Shown: piece after piece, positions 6,722 through 13,902 of the stretch
Layout: every line of letters begins with the position of its first letter
Numbering within the stretch: position 1 is the stretch's first letter
DNA from: Xanthobacteraceae bacterium
GTDB lineage: Bacteria; Pseudomonadota; Alphaproteobacteria; Rhizobiales; Xanthobacteraceae
NCBI GenBank assembly: GCA_022844485.1
Contig: JALHLQ010000026.1
Span: 1 to 54,651, forward strand
Direction: 5' to 3'
Length of the DNA: 54,651 bases
Notes under the pieces: model-generated
Seen by the model: only the letters and a program-made list of their open reading frames with translations
Told to the model about the DNA's origin: nothing
The model's database searches: none
Position numbers and translations under genes: made by a program

Positions 6722-7089
6722 ATCGCTTCGACGGGATGCGTGAGGCACCCGCACTCGCCGGCATCGACACACTGGCCCACGCTGAAATCATCGGGGCGCC
6801 CATTGCACGGACGCGGGCAATCGAAGCCACGGAGCGCCTCTACCAGCTTAGGCAATGCGTTGACGGCAGTGCTGGCGGTCGGTGAGAGGACGATATCGAC
6901 GGTGCGGGTGGGGTCCGTGTCGTGCCATTCGAGAAGGGTTTCACCGATCTCACGGCACGAGTATGTCTTTACCCACATCATCGCCCGAATATCGCCGGTC
7001 GTGTCTCTGGCTACGAGCTGCGCGCCATCAATCGACGGACGATCATCACGAAAGGCCTGCCTGCTATGTCCTTCTCCTGCTATGGTCAT
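6691..7089 (-). CDS. hypothetical protein (132 aa)
   Basis: Start at 7089 (MTIAGEG) makes an ATGA overlap with the HNH-like gene and is preferred over an upstream in-frame ATG. Contains four Cys late in the sequence (FDCPRPCNG, QCVDAGECGC), perhaps a small metal-binding site. Function not recognised. Confidence 0.7.
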   Translation of the reverse strand: MTIAGEGHSRQAFRDDRPSIDGAQLVARDTTGDIRAMMWVKTYSCREIGETLLEWHDTDPTRTVDIVLSPTASTAVNALPKLVEALRGFDCPRPCNGRPDDFSVGQCVDAGECGCLTHPVEAILQSKDTDNV

Positions 7090-7556
7090 GGCCTCTTGCT
7101 CCTGGCATTTCGGCTGAAGGGTCTTTTCGGCCATTCGTATTTGCGCGCTGGCTTCTCAAATCCGCGGTTCTTGATGCGAGACGGCTTGCGCTCGGGCGGA
7201 TCGCAAAGCCCGATCTTCGAAGCCATCATCTGCTGGTGATCGGCTTCGCCCCGGCTTAGGCGCTTGTTCTTCGCGTTCAGGTGAACGTCGGACCCCGCCG
7301 TCGTGGCTTTGGTCCCGAACGTCTTGACGTGATGATCTTCCGGCGTCCGGACGATGATGAACGCCGGGTCGTTCTGGTCGGGCGTGAAGCGTCCGGTTTC
7401 CGGATCGAATTCTCTGAGGCAGAGCGCGGGCGTATGGTCGAATTCGAACCGCGTATCGCTCGCGAGGCCCAAAGCTTCGGCCAATGCCACCATCAGGCAT
7501 TCGACCTTGACCGATGCCGGGATGGATTTGCGATGATCGCGGGTTCGGAACGCCAT
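7086..7556 (-). CDS. HNH-like endonuclease-fold phage protein
   Basis: About 156 residues. The order EFDHTPAL, then NDP, then EDHHVKTFG and TAGSDVH matches a family of small phage proteins with a degenerate HNH/beta-beta-alpha metal site in which conserved Asp-His and His-His pairs would coordinate metal. Strong family resemblance by pattern; catalytic activity is inferred. ATG overlaps the upstream stop as TGATG. In other phages such genes lie in replication/early clusters. Confidence 0.65.
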   Translation of the reverse strand: MAFRTRDHRKSIPASVKVECLMVALAEALGLASDTRFEFDHTPALCLREFDPETGRFTPDQNDPAFIIVRTPEDHHVKTFGTKATTAGSDVHLNAKNKRLSRGEADHQQMMASKIGLCDPPERKPSRIKNRGFEKPARKYEWPKRPFSRNARSKRP

Positions 7557-7861
7557 CACGACACCGCCACCAGGCGCGGCTTGTAGGGCGCGAGCGCGGC
7601 CATCAGGTCGTTCATGGCGGCATCATTCGCCGACCGCATCTCGTCGGATTTCAGATCCTTCTCGATCTGCTCGAAAGCGCCATCGACTCTGGACTGCAGC
7701 AGCGCCAGGTCGTGCCGCACCATGCGGACCTGCATCATGGCAGAGGCGGCATTGTCCGCCTTCGATGCCGATGTGAGGCTGTCCGCCATCACTTCGCGGA
7801 ACATGATGACGCCGGACAGAGCGCGCATGATCGCGGCTTCGGTTTCACGGGAGAGGGGCAT
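7556..7861 (-). CDS. hypothetical helical protein (101 aa)
   Basis: Start MPLSRETEAAIM at 7861 forms a TGATG overlap with the preceding gene; a much longer upstream extension is a shadow of that gene. Sequence is almost entirely helix-forming with several Met, likely a coiled coil (LALLQSRVDGAFEQIEKDL). No family recognised. Confidence 0.75.
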   Translation of the reverse strand: MPLSRETEAAIMRALSGVIMFREVMADSLTSASKADNAASAMMQVRMVRHDLALLQSRVDGAFEQIEKDLKSDEMRSANDAAMNDLMAALAPYKPRLVAVS

Positions 7862-8580
7862 CACGCGGCCTCGTCGTTCTGAAGGTTTCGGATGGTCTGG
7901 CGTTCGCGGAGCAGGGCGATGCCTTCCGCGATCAGGGCGACGCGGGCGCACCGGATGCGATGCTTGGCTTCCGCGCGCTCGGATGGACGATGGATGCCCG
8001 TCGGCAGGCCCTCGGCGCGCAGCATGCGCAGGCGCCGGATCAGGCAGGAGATCAACTCCCGCCGCGGCTTGAGGTGCGGCTGGATGATGCCCGGAAGCGC
8101 GGCCGGCAAATGATCGGCCGGCCAGTAGTGCTTGATGCCGACTAGGACGTATTCGCGGTCGACCTGCGCCTCGGTCTTGCCGATATGGTTCATGAAGACT
8201 TCGGTCACGTCCTTGCTGCGCTCGGCCTCGCGGTCGCATTTCGCGCGATAATCCGGATCGTTCTCGTAGCGGCGCTCATGCGCCAGCTTCTGGTTATGCT
8301 CGCGCTCGCGCTCTTTCGCAGAGACCCAGGTCGCACCGTCGCGATAGCCGTAGAACTTCTTCGGGCGTTCCTTGTAGGGGCGATCCGTCAGCTTCAGCAG
8401 CCGGTGGACTTCCTTGAACTGAGGCTCCGTGACCCGGTTGTAGCGCCGGATATTCTGCAGGATGCCCTTGGCGCGATCGCGGTTCTTCGGGTGAAGCTTC
8501 CAGATCCGGTCGTCCAGCGCCAGCATCGTGCGCTTGAACTCTTCCGGGATTTCAGGATGCGAGTGCGAGTGCTGCAGCAT
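7861..8580 (-). CDS. hypothetical highly charged protein (239 aa)
   Basis: Very rich in Arg, Lys, Glu and His; N-terminal part with WKLHPKNRDRAKG and a long charged helix (AKEREREHNQKLAHERRY), C-terminal part with paired Arg helices (RRELISCLIRRLRMLRAEG). Probably nucleic-acid binding, judged from composition only. Overlaps the upstream gene by 29 nt. No family recognised. Confidence 0.75.
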   Translation of the reverse strand: MLQHSHSHPEIPEEFKRTMLALDDRIWKLHPKNRDRAKGILQNIRRYNRVTEPQFKEVHRLLKLTDRPYKERPKKFYGYRDGATWVSAKEREREHNQKLAHERRYENDPDYRAKCDREAERSKDVTEVFMNHIGKTEAQVDREYVLVGIKHYWPADHLPAALPGIIQPHLKPRRELISCLIRRLRMLRAEGLPTGIHRPSERAEAKHRIRCARVALIAEGIALLRERQTIRNLQNDEAA

Positions 8581-8938
8581 GTGCGCGCTCCGTCCGCTGT
8601 ACTGCGGAATCGAGAAGGTTGAGGATGTCGGTGAGCTTGGTCCTGGGATCGTCGTTGAAGTCGAAGACGTTCTTCCCGACGATGTCCTTCAGCAGCTTGT
8701 AGGCCGGGCCGAGAGCGCCGCCGTTGACATGGCGAAGCGCGCCATCAAGCGAGAACGCGGCGGCATCCAGATCGCAGGGCTTGCAATATTCCCCGGCGCC
8801 GTTCCTTGCGTCAGGCCCCTTGGTCCATACGCCGGGCTGCTCGAGCAGCTTCCGCGCGGCGCGCAACTGGATGAGCAGGGCAACGCGCTCTGCGGCATCA
8901 TCCGCACGGATGGGGGCGGGTGCTTCCTCCACGCTCAT
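8552..8938 (-). CDS. DUF6197-like phage protein (128 aa)
   Basis: The pattern VWTKG ... KPCDLDAAAFSLDGALRH ... FNDDPRTKLTDILNLLDSAV resembles the DUF6197 family of small phage/actinobacterial proteins (cysteine-containing motif followed by a ...FND...T..D.L.LLD signature). Function of that family is unknown. ATG overlaps the stop of the membrane peptide gene at 8935-9045. Confidence 0.6.
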   Translation of the reverse strand: MSVEEAPAPIRADDAAERVALLIQLRAARKLLEQPGVWTKGPDARNGAGEYCKPCDLDAAAFSLDGALRHVNGGALGPAYKLLKDIVGKNVFDFNDDPRTKLTDILNLLDSAVQRTERAHAAALALAS

Positions 8939-9045
8939 ACCGGCATCTCCGGAAGAGCAGCGACAAGGAACACGAGGAGCAGGAAAGCCGACACGGCGAT
9001 GAACTCGCCAGCCGCCTTAAGGAGATAGAAAATCTCGGATGCCAT
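8935..9045 (-). CDS. small membrane protein (36 aa), first gene of the PL operon
   Basis: MASEIFYLLKAAG then about 20 hydrophobic residues (FIAVSAFLLLVFLVAALP), i.e. one transmembrane helix. GGAGGG ribosome binding site 8 nt upstream and ATGA overlap with the following gene make it a convincing gene despite its length. It is the first gene transcribed from PL, about 25 nt from the predicted start site, so it should be among the earliest products after infection or induction; superinfection or membrane-related roles are possible but unproven. Confidence 0.7.
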   Translation of the reverse strand: MASEIFYLLKAAGEFIAVSAFLLLVFLVAALPEMPV

Positions 9046-9076
9046 GTGGCCGCCCTCCACCGATTAGGTGAAGAAC

Positions 9077-9104
9077 ATTCTATATGCTTTAGCACACACG
9101 TCAA
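9077..9104 (-). promoter_or_regulatory. PL promoter with operator OL1 in its spacer
   Basis: On the minus strand: -35 TTGACG (9104-9099), a 16-bp spacer TGTGTGCTAAAGCATA (9098-9083) and -10 TAGAAT (9082-9077). The spacer is the repressor-type motif found again in PR. Predicted transcript starts near 9070 and reads the leftward early operon. Confidence 0.75.
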
Positions 9105-9109
9105 GCGGA

Positions 9110-9125
9110 TATGTGCAAAAGCATA
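9110..9125. promoter_or_regulatory. operator OL2
   Basis: TATGTGCAAAAGCATA, 15 of 16 bases identical to the PR operator at 9718-9733 and in inverted orientation relative to OL1, just upstream of PL. Probably a second repressor/Cro binding site. Confidence 0.6.
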
Positions 9126-9223
9126 CGAAAAGTTTTAATCATGTCACAAAAGTGATTTTCGGGGCTTGCTTTCCCGAAGGATTTTATTCACGATTTGTTC
9201 CCTCAGACGGGGAGAAGCGGCAA
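9126..9223. other. non-coding immunity-region spacer
   Basis: Contains a small palindrome TCACAAAAGTGA and a 6-bp-stem hairpin (TTCGGG/CCCGAA, 9158-9178) followed by a weak T-rich stretch on the plus strand. No gene and no firm terminator assignment. Confidence 0.4.
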
Positions 9224-9424
9224 ATGTCACCCCTAATTGAAAGAAGGGTGTCCGACGCAATGGGCTTGTATCGGTTGATGGTGAGTGAAGTTAGCTCACT
9301 GCCGGCCGATGAACGCGCCCGGCTTATGAAGCAGGCTCGGGATTTGAAGGCGGCGGCCTGCGGGCTGCCTGGATCAGCCTCCGTAGCGCCTCGCGTTCGG
9401 CGTCGGGTAGCTCGGCAAGAATAG
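9224..9424 (+). CDS. possible small protein convergent with the repressor gene (66 aa)
   Basis: MSPLIERRVSDAMGLY, helical and charged, with a GGAGA ribosome binding site 9 nt upstream. It overlaps the 3' end of the repressor gene on the other strand by 101 nt. The helix ALPADERARLMKQARDLK-type pattern looks protein-like, but the antisense overlap and lack of a clear promoter leave this uncertain. Confidence 0.4.
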   Translation: MSPLIERRVSDAMGLYRLMVSEVSSLPADERARLMKQARDLKAAACGLPGSASVAPRVRRRVARQE

Positions 9425-9656
9425 AGAGGAATTCTTCGTCCTCGCGTGAAACGTCCGCACCTGTCATCAGGTAGGCGACGCTGACATTGAGCGTTTGCGC
9501 GATCTTGGTCAGGTTCCCGATCGTCGGGTCCTTTCCAAGCCGATAGAGCTCACTCACATAGGCTTCCCCTAATCCGGCATCTAAAGAAAGACGCCTATAA
9601 GAGGTGCCGCGTTTGTCTATTTCGGCCTGAAGCCGGCCCCGCCAATCGTCTGTCAT
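9324..9656 (-). CDS. phage repressor, XRE family (CI-like)
   Basis: 110 residues. HTH_3/XRE domain roughly residues 5-65 (IDKRGTSYRRLSLDAGLGEAYVSEL ... TLNVSVAYLM). The C-terminal 45 residues (LAELPDAEREALRRLI) form a short helix region; there is no S24/LexA-like peptidase domain, so RecA-stimulated self-cleavage is not expected and induction should depend on another factor such as the antirepressor at 39933-40625. Transcribed leftward from between the operators, divergent from the Cro-like gene: standard lambdoid immunity geometry. Confidence 0.85.
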   Translation of the reverse strand: MTDDWRGRLQAEIDKRGTSYRRLSLDAGLGEAYVSELYRLGKDPTIGNLTKIAQTLNVSVAYLMTGADVSREDEEFLSILAELPDAEREALRRLIQAARRPPPSNPEPAS

Positions 9657-9692
9657 GCAACGGCAATCCTAGCAGAGCCGCTAAAACACACA

Positions 9693-9708
9693 CAGACGCC
9701 AAAGCATA
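9693..9708. promoter_or_regulatory. possible operator half-site OR2
   Basis: Ends in AAAGCATA, the conserved half of the operator motif, 9 bp upstream of the next operator copy. The other half is poorly conserved. Confidence 0.35.
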
Positions 9709-9711
9709 GAC

Positions 9712-9739
9712 TTGACATATGTGCTAAAGCATAGATACT
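9712..9739 (+). promoter_or_regulatory. PR promoter with operator OR1 in its spacer
   Basis: -35 TTGACA (9712-9717), 16-bp spacer TATGTGCTAAAGCATA (9718-9733, the operator) and -10 GATACT (9734-9739). The same arrangement as PL. The initiation codon at 9747 is only 8 bases after the -10 box, so transcription should begin at or within a base of the ATG. Confidence 0.75.
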
Positions 9740-9746
9740 TCGGCAC

Positions 9747-9950
9747 ATGGCAAACGAACTGCTTCGCGAAGTGCGGGAGTTTCTCAAGGAATCCGGAATC
9801 GGGCCTTGGTATTTCGGCTCTGCCGCATGCGGAAATTCCAGCCTCGTGAAGCGTCTTGAAGACGGCGGCACGGTCACGTTGGAGACCGCCGAGAAGATTC
9901 GGACCTTCATGGCCGACTGGCGCCGCGAGAAAGCGGAGCACGCCGCATGA
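9747..9950 (+). CDS. Cro-like small DNA-binding protein
   Basis: 67 residues, MANELLREVREFLKESG; helix-turn-helix-like segment (PWYFGSAACGNSSLVKRLEDGG) followed by TLETAEKIRTFM. First gene of the rightward operon, divergent from the repressor, hence Cro by position. Appears to be translated from a leaderless transcript, since PR's -10 box ends 7 nt before the ATG and there is no room for a ribosome binding site. Confidence 0.7.
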   Translation: MANELLREVREFLKESGIGPWYFGSAACGNSSLVKRLEDGGTVTLETAEKIRTFMADWRREKAEHAA

Positions 9951-10114
9951 AATCCGCGCTCGTCATCTTGATCGCCATTCTCATCATCATCGCCATTCCT
10001 GGCGGGCTGATCTTCGGGCCTCTCGTCCTTGCGAAATTTCGCAAGCGGGAAGAGCCGGAGCCCGAGCAGATCGTCGGCGACATTCCGTTTATCGATCCGA
10101 GGTTTCTGCCATGA
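9947..10114 (+). CDS. small membrane protein (55 aa)
   Basis: MKSALVILIAILIIIAIPGGLIF-type N-terminal transmembrane helix, then a basic stop-transfer (KFRKREE) and a short soluble tail ending DPRFLP. ATGA overlaps with both neighbours show translational coupling within the PR operon. Function unknown. Confidence 0.7.
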   Translation: MKSALVILIAILIIIAIPGGLIFGPLVLAKFRKREEPEPEQIVGDIPFIDPRFLP

Positions 10115-10794
10115 GCGAGATCATCGCCCGCGATCAAATCCGTTCGCTCGTCGACCGAATCCTTCGCCTCAAGGAAGAAGCGAAGGGTATCAACGACGAC
10201 ATTCGCGAGGTCTACGCCGAGGCGAAAGGCAACGGGTTCGACAAGACGCAGCTCGGCCGGCTCGTGACCTACATCGACAAGCGGCGTACGGACTCGGCCA
10301 AGGTCGAGGAAGCCGACGCCATCTTCGATCTCTATCTCAGCGCATACGATGGCACGAAGGTTGCTACGCACGCGCATGCGGGTGAGGCAAAGCCCCCGCA
10401 GCCTCCCAATCGCACCTCCGAACCGCTTTCTCCAAAGGGCGGCGACGAGGGTCTCAGCCCACCTGCCAGCGGTGGAGACGATAAAGCTGGCCTCGTTTCT
10501 GAGGATCGGAAGGCAGAAACCGCCTCCCGTAGCGCGCCCGCCGGGAGCGCGTCCGATGAAATCCCGGTGACTGCCGCCCCTATGGGCGTTTCCTCCCAAA
10601 CCCCGACTGAACCCGAGGCGCGAATGCCTCGGGTCTCTTCTCCCGTAACGACGGGAAAGAAGGGTGACCGGCTCCCCGTACCTGGGGCCGAGAACAATCG
10701 ATATGCGCGGGGAGGCGGCGAATTTATCCAAAAGGACATTCCGAAATTCTTACGCCGCGACGGCAAGAAAGCCGAAGCCGCGCCTTCTGTCTAG
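10111..10794 (+). CDS. GapR-like (DUF2312) protein with long disordered tail
   Basis: 227 residues. Residues 1-80 (RDQIRSLVDRILRLKEEAKG, VYAEAKGNGFD, LVTYIDKR) match the DUF2312 family whose member GapR is a nucleoid-associated protein of Alphaproteobacteria that binds overtwisted DNA ahead of replication forks and helps topoisomerases. Residues 85-210 are low-complexity Pro/Ser/Ala/Gly, ending in a small basic tail (FLRRDGKK). Family members are usually about 90 residues, so the tail is an unusual phage addition. Proposed role: managing supercoiling of replicating phage DNA or modulating host GapR. Confidence 0.75.
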   Translation: MSEIIARDQIRSLVDRILRLKEEAKGINDDIREVYAEAKGNGFDKTQLGRLVTYIDKRRTDSAKVEEADAIFDLYLSAYDGTKVATHAHAGEAKPPQPPNRTSEPLSPKGGDEGLSPPASGGDDKAGLVSEDRKAETASRSAPAGSASDEIPVTAAPMGVSSQTPTEPEARMPRVSSPVTTGKKGDRLPVPGAENNRYARGGGEFIQKDIPKFLRRDGKKAEAAPSV

Positions 10795-10882
10795 CGTTTT
10801 TAGGCAACAGTGTAATCGCGTCTCACGCGCTCGGGGCTGAGCGTATGTACTGAGAACGGCCGCAAGGCCGGGGCGGCAGGAC

Positions 10883-11407
10883 ATGGAAGAATCGTTCCCT
10901 GCATCGGGCAGCGAGACCTATGAGCGCATCCTGAACCTTTGGGCGGATGGCAAGACATCGCCCGAGATTCGCGAGGAGTTGGGCGTAACGAGGCGCCAGG
11001 TTCAGATCACCGTCGAGAAGGGCAGGCGCCGCCAAGACGAGCGCGCCTATCGGCGGCAGGAAAGCGTGTCCGACCTCAAATACAACACGCTCGCGGCTGT
11101 CGACGCCGCAAAGGCCAAGGCGAAGGACGCCGACGGCAAGCCCCCATCACCGATCTCTCTGGCGCCGATATCGACCGAGATTGCGCGCCTGTCGCTGCGT
11201 CCGCTGATCGAAAGCATCCGTGACCGCCAGGACTATCCCTCGCGCTGCATGACGCCGTACCTCATGGGCGATCCGCCGCCACATCGCTCGGCCCTTGGCC
11301 GGGAATGCCGGCCCGATGAATACGCGAGCAAGGGCGAGGGGCGCTATCGCGATCCGATGCTCGGCTGCTGCGTCGGTTCAGGCGTCGGCCTCAGGCATAT
11401 GGGGTGA
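10883..11407 (+). CDS. HTH-containing early protein (174 aa)
   Basis: N-terminus holds a helix-turn-helix like those of sigma-factor/GcrA-type regulators (ERILNLWADGKTSPEIREELGVTRRQV, read in two parts), followed by basic helix GRRRQDERAYRR and a C-terminal region with Pro/Cys/Arg. GcrA-like overall plan (N-terminal HTH, flexible middle, short conserved end), but the diagnostic C-terminus is not clear. Likely a transcription regulator of phage early/middle genes. Confidence 0.6.
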   Translation: MEESFPASGSETYERILNLWADGKTSPEIREELGVTRRQVQITVEKGRRRQDERAYRRQESVSDLKYNTLAAVDAAKAKAKDADGKPPSPISLAPISTEIARLSLRPLIESIRDRQDYPSRCMTPYLMGDPPPHRSALGRECRPDEYASKGEGRYRDPMLGCCVGSGVGLRHMG

Positions 11408-11411
11408 CGCC

Positions 11412-11639
11412 ATGATCCTCGAACAAACCCTCGACGCCATCATCGGCGTCTCCCGCGAATACCTGATCGTTTTCCAGATCTGCGGCATCGCGATCATCGT
11501 TCTTCTGCTCGGGTTCATCGGCGCGCTGGCCTGCGCAGCCGTCAACTATTTCAACGAGAAGGACGACGACATCTTCGACGCCCATTTCGTAACCACAGCA
11601 ACACAAGAGCCGGAAGCGGATATCCGCGACGCGGCGTGA
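11412..11639 (+). CDS. small membrane protein (75 aa)
   Basis: MILEQTLDAIIG followed by one strong transmembrane helix (CGIAIIVLLLGFIGALAC) and an acidic cytoplasmic tail (NEKDDDIFD). No family recognised; part of the PR operon. Confidence 0.7.
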   Translation: MILEQTLDAIIGVSREYLIVFQICGIAIIVLLLGFIGALACAAVNYFNEKDDDIFDAHFVTTATQEPEADIRDAA

Positions 11640-11650
11640 GGGGGAATCCT

Positions 11651-11920
11651 ATGAGGCTGGACAATCTCGACCGCGCGCTCGAACTGCGCCGCAATCTCCA
11701 TGAAGCCGACCTTGCCATCGATGGCGTGAAGTCTGGTGTTCTGCACGTATCCGGCTGGTTCTCTGGCGAGGAATTCAACGTCAAGGACGTGGTCGGCGTG
11801 GAGAACGTTCGTGCCGCGCTTCTACCGGCGCTGGCATATGCGCGCTCGCAGATCATCGCCGAACTCACTGCCCTCGGAATTGAAGTGCCGACCGCCGCGC
11901 ATGGTGGGAAGGAGGGGTGA
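11651..11920 (+). CDS. hypothetical protein (89 aa)
   Basis: Starts MRLDNLDRALELRRNL; alternating helix and strand, ending AAHGGKEG. A GGGAA sequence precedes the ATG. No family recognised. Stop overlaps the next start as TGATG. Confidence 0.7.
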   Translation: MRLDNLDRALELRRNLHEADLAIDGVKSGVLHVSGWFSGEEFNVKDVVGVENVRAALLPALAYARSQIIAELTALGIEVPTAAHGGKEG

Positions 11921-12141
11921 TGGCCATCGACAAGGGCACAATCACGCGAGGGCTGGGGCCGGGGAAAGGCCCGCCTATCTATGGCGGCCGCGGTCGTAAT
12001 GAATTCTGGGAGGGCTTCAAACAGAGCTCAGGCATGACGCCGCCCATCGCCATTGCTTATCTGCTGGGCGCCCTTGTGCGGACGGCTGCGCAGGTGGTCA
12101 TCGTCGTCGTGATCCTTCGCTACATGGGCGTGCTGCAATGA
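11920..12141 (+). CDS. small membrane protein (73 aa)
   Basis: Gly-rich N-terminus (GLGPGKGPPIYGGRGRNEFW) and a C-terminal transmembrane helix (VRTAAQVVIVVVILRYMG). The ATG at 11920 overlaps the upstream stop; a GTG one codon earlier is also possible. Function unknown. Confidence 0.7.
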   Translation: MAIDKGTITRGLGPGKGPPIYGGRGRNEFWEGFKQSSGMTPPIAIAYLLGALVRTAAQVVIVVVILRYMGVLQ

Positions 12142-12290
12142 CCCGCCGCTCTCTCATCAAATCCGCATCTACCCGGATATACGAACGCCGCTGTCCTAAA
12201 GCAGCAGAGCATTCCCGTAATTACCAAGACCTGCATCTTCGCCTCGTCGAGGAAGTGCAGGAGGAAAAGCGGGGCAAGAAATCGTCGTGA
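12138..12290 (+). CDS. small basic protein (50 aa)
   Basis: MTRRSLIKSASTRIYERRC, net positive, ending EEKRGKKSS; ATGA overlap with the preceding gene. Too short for family assignment; possibly nucleic-acid binding by charge. Confidence 0.5.
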   Translation: MTRRSLIKSASTRIYERRCPKAAEHSRNYQDLHLRLVEEVQEEKRGKKSS

Positions 12291-12336
12291 CCACCCCATC
12301 CGCACGCGGACTGTTCCGCGCTACTGGGAAGAACTC

Positions 12337-13113
12337 ATGACCGAGCCTGTTGTCTTTCTGGATGGGAGGGTGAGGCTGTATCGGGGCGATTGCTTCGACG
12401 TCATGGCGACGCTTTCCGGAGCCGATCACGTTATCAGCGATCCCCCCTACGAAAAGGAGGCGCACCGTTCAATGCGGCGCACCCAGGCCAGCATCCGCGA
12501 CGGGGTAGATGCTGACCTCGATTTCAGCGCTATCACCGAAGAAGAACGGTTGGCGATGGCGCGAGAGGCGACCCGCCTTTCGAGAGGGTGGGTGCTGCTG
12601 TTCTGCCAGGCTGAAGCGGTCACGCCGTGGCGTGATGCTCTGGAGGCGGCTGGGGCAAAGTACAAGCGCTCCATGATTTGGGTGAAGCCGGATTCATCCC
12701 CACAGTTCAACGGCCAAATGCCCGCGATGGGATACGAGTCTATGCCGCTTGCATGGGCTGGTGAGGGCCATAGCTCTTGGAACGGTGGCGGGAAACGCGG
12801 TGTCTATACTCACTGCACGAACAATAAAGATCGCCACGGCGGGCATCCCACGGAAAAGCCCCTGTCCCTTATGGCGGAACTGATCCGCGACTTCACGCAG
12901 CCCGAGCAAACCATTCTTGACCCATTCATGGGCTCAGGGACGACGGGTATGGCGTGCGTGCGGTCTGGTCGCCGGTTCATCGGCGTCGAGAAGGATCCGA
13001 AATACTTTGAGATTGCCTGTGAGCGCATCCGCAAGGCGTGCGAGCAGGGCGATCTATTCCTCAACCCAAAGCCGGCGAAGCAGACCGGCCTTTTCGACGG
13101 AGCCGCAGCATGA
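12337..13113 (+). CDS. DNA methyltransferase, N6-adenine/N4-cytosine (beta class)
   Basis: 258 residues. Catalytic DPPY at 35-38, then a SAM-binding motif DPFMGSGTTGMAC after residue 190 and a P-loop-like HPTEKP segment preceding it: the motif order of site-specific beta-class methylases such as CcrM/HinfI types. Located in the PR operon next to a small HTH protein. No cognate restriction enzyme seen. May modify phage DNA against restriction or alter host methylation-dependent promoters. Confidence 0.92.
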   Translation: MTEPVVFLDGRVRLYRGDCFDVMATLSGADHVISDPPYEKEAHRSMRRTQASIRDGVDADLDFSAITEEERLAMAREATRLSRGWVLLFCQAEAVTPWRDALEAAGAKYKRSMIWVKPDSSPQFNGQMPAMGYESMPLAWAGEGHSSWNGGGKRGVYTHCTNNKDRHGGHPTEKPLSLMAELIRDFTQPEQTILDPFMGSGTTGMACVRSGRRFIGVEKDPKYFEIACERIRKACEQGDLFLNPKPAKQTGLFDGAAA

Positions 13114-13322
13114 CCACGAAACAAGAAAAGCTCGATGCCCTGACGGCCGCACTGGAAGGATGGAAAACAACGGACGAACTGCAGGCCGCGTTCGGTTGGC
13201 GTGCACATACGGTTCGCGGCCGTATTTCTGATCTCGGCAAGACTACGCCCATCGAACGCAAGCGCGAGAACGGCGTCACCTCCTACCGGATCAAGCCGGC
13301 AGAAGCACAGGACGCAGCCTAG
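13110..13322 (+). CDS. small winged-helix protein, DUF3489-like (70 aa)
   Basis: MTTKQEKLDALTAALEGWKTTDELQ followed (in the same domain) by GWRAHTVRGRISDLGK and TSYRIKPA: a compact winged helix typical of DUF3489-type proteins. Coupled to the methyltransferase by ATGA. Likely DNA-binding. Confidence 0.65.
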   Translation: MTTKQEKLDALTAALEGWKTTDELQAAFGWRAHTVRGRISDLGKTTPIERKRENGVTSYRIKPAEAQDAA

Positions 13323-13353
13323 AACACCGAACAGAAGGGAAGGGGACGGGGAA

Positions 13354-13902
13354 TTGACCGAGAGAATTCCGGTTTCGAAGCGGACCCGGTTTGAGGTCTT
13401 CAAGCGCGATGGCTTCGTCTGCGCCTACTGCGGCGCGCACCCGCCTGATGCGGTAATGGAATGCGATCACGTCATCCCGGTCGTCGCTGGCGGCACGAAT
13501 GACATCGACAACCTTGTGACCGCCTGCATGGCATGCAACCGCGGCAAGGCCGGAGTCGAACTCAGTTCGATCCCGTCGACGGTGGCTGAGAAGTCCATCG
13601 AACTCGAGGAGAGGGAGGCCCAGGTCCGCGCCTATTACGAAATCCAGGCGCAGAAGAAGGACCGGCTGGAACAGGAGATGTGGTCCGTGGCCGACGTCTT
13701 CATGGAGCGGTTCGGCGACGACTCGATCCAGCGCACTCGCCTAGCCAGCATTCAGATGTTCCTCGGCAAGCTCGAATTCTTCGAAGTCCTCGAGGCAATG
13801 GAGCTTGGAACGAACCGCAAGTACAGCCGGGGCGCAGCGTTTTCATACTTTTGCGGCGTGTGCTGGCGGAAGATACGCCGAAACAACGGGGAAGACATCT
13901 GA
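13354..13902 (+). CDS. HNH endonuclease
   Basis: 182 residues from a TTG start at 13354 preceded by a purine-rich GGGGACGGGG. HNH core: KRDGFVCAYCGA, ECDHVIPV, NLVTACMACNRGKAG, with two CxxC zinc knuckles and the catalytic His in DHV. The C-terminal half is helical and specific to phages of this type, and precedes the replication-type gene. Likely a nicking/cutting nuclease in phage DNA metabolism. Confidence 0.85.
   Translation: MTERIPVSKRTRFEVFKRDGFVCAYCGAHPPDAVMECDHVIPVVAGGTNDIDNLVTACMACNRGKAGVELSSIPSTVAEKSIELEEREAQVRAYYEIQAQKKDRLEQEMWSVADVFMERFGDDSIQRTRLASIQMFLGKLEFFEVLEAMELGTNRKYSRGAAFSYFCGVCWRKIRRNNGEDI

Noticed and set aside
9158..9178. Terminator in the immunity region
   Set aside because: Only a 6-bp stem and a broken T-run, with no gene to terminate on the plus strand; kept as an undetermined hairpin.
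12287..12340. 17-codon ORF with GTG start between 12138-12290 and the methyltransferase
   Set aside because: It overlaps both neighbours by 4 nt, which is suggestive, but length and absence of a ribosome binding site give no support as a gene.
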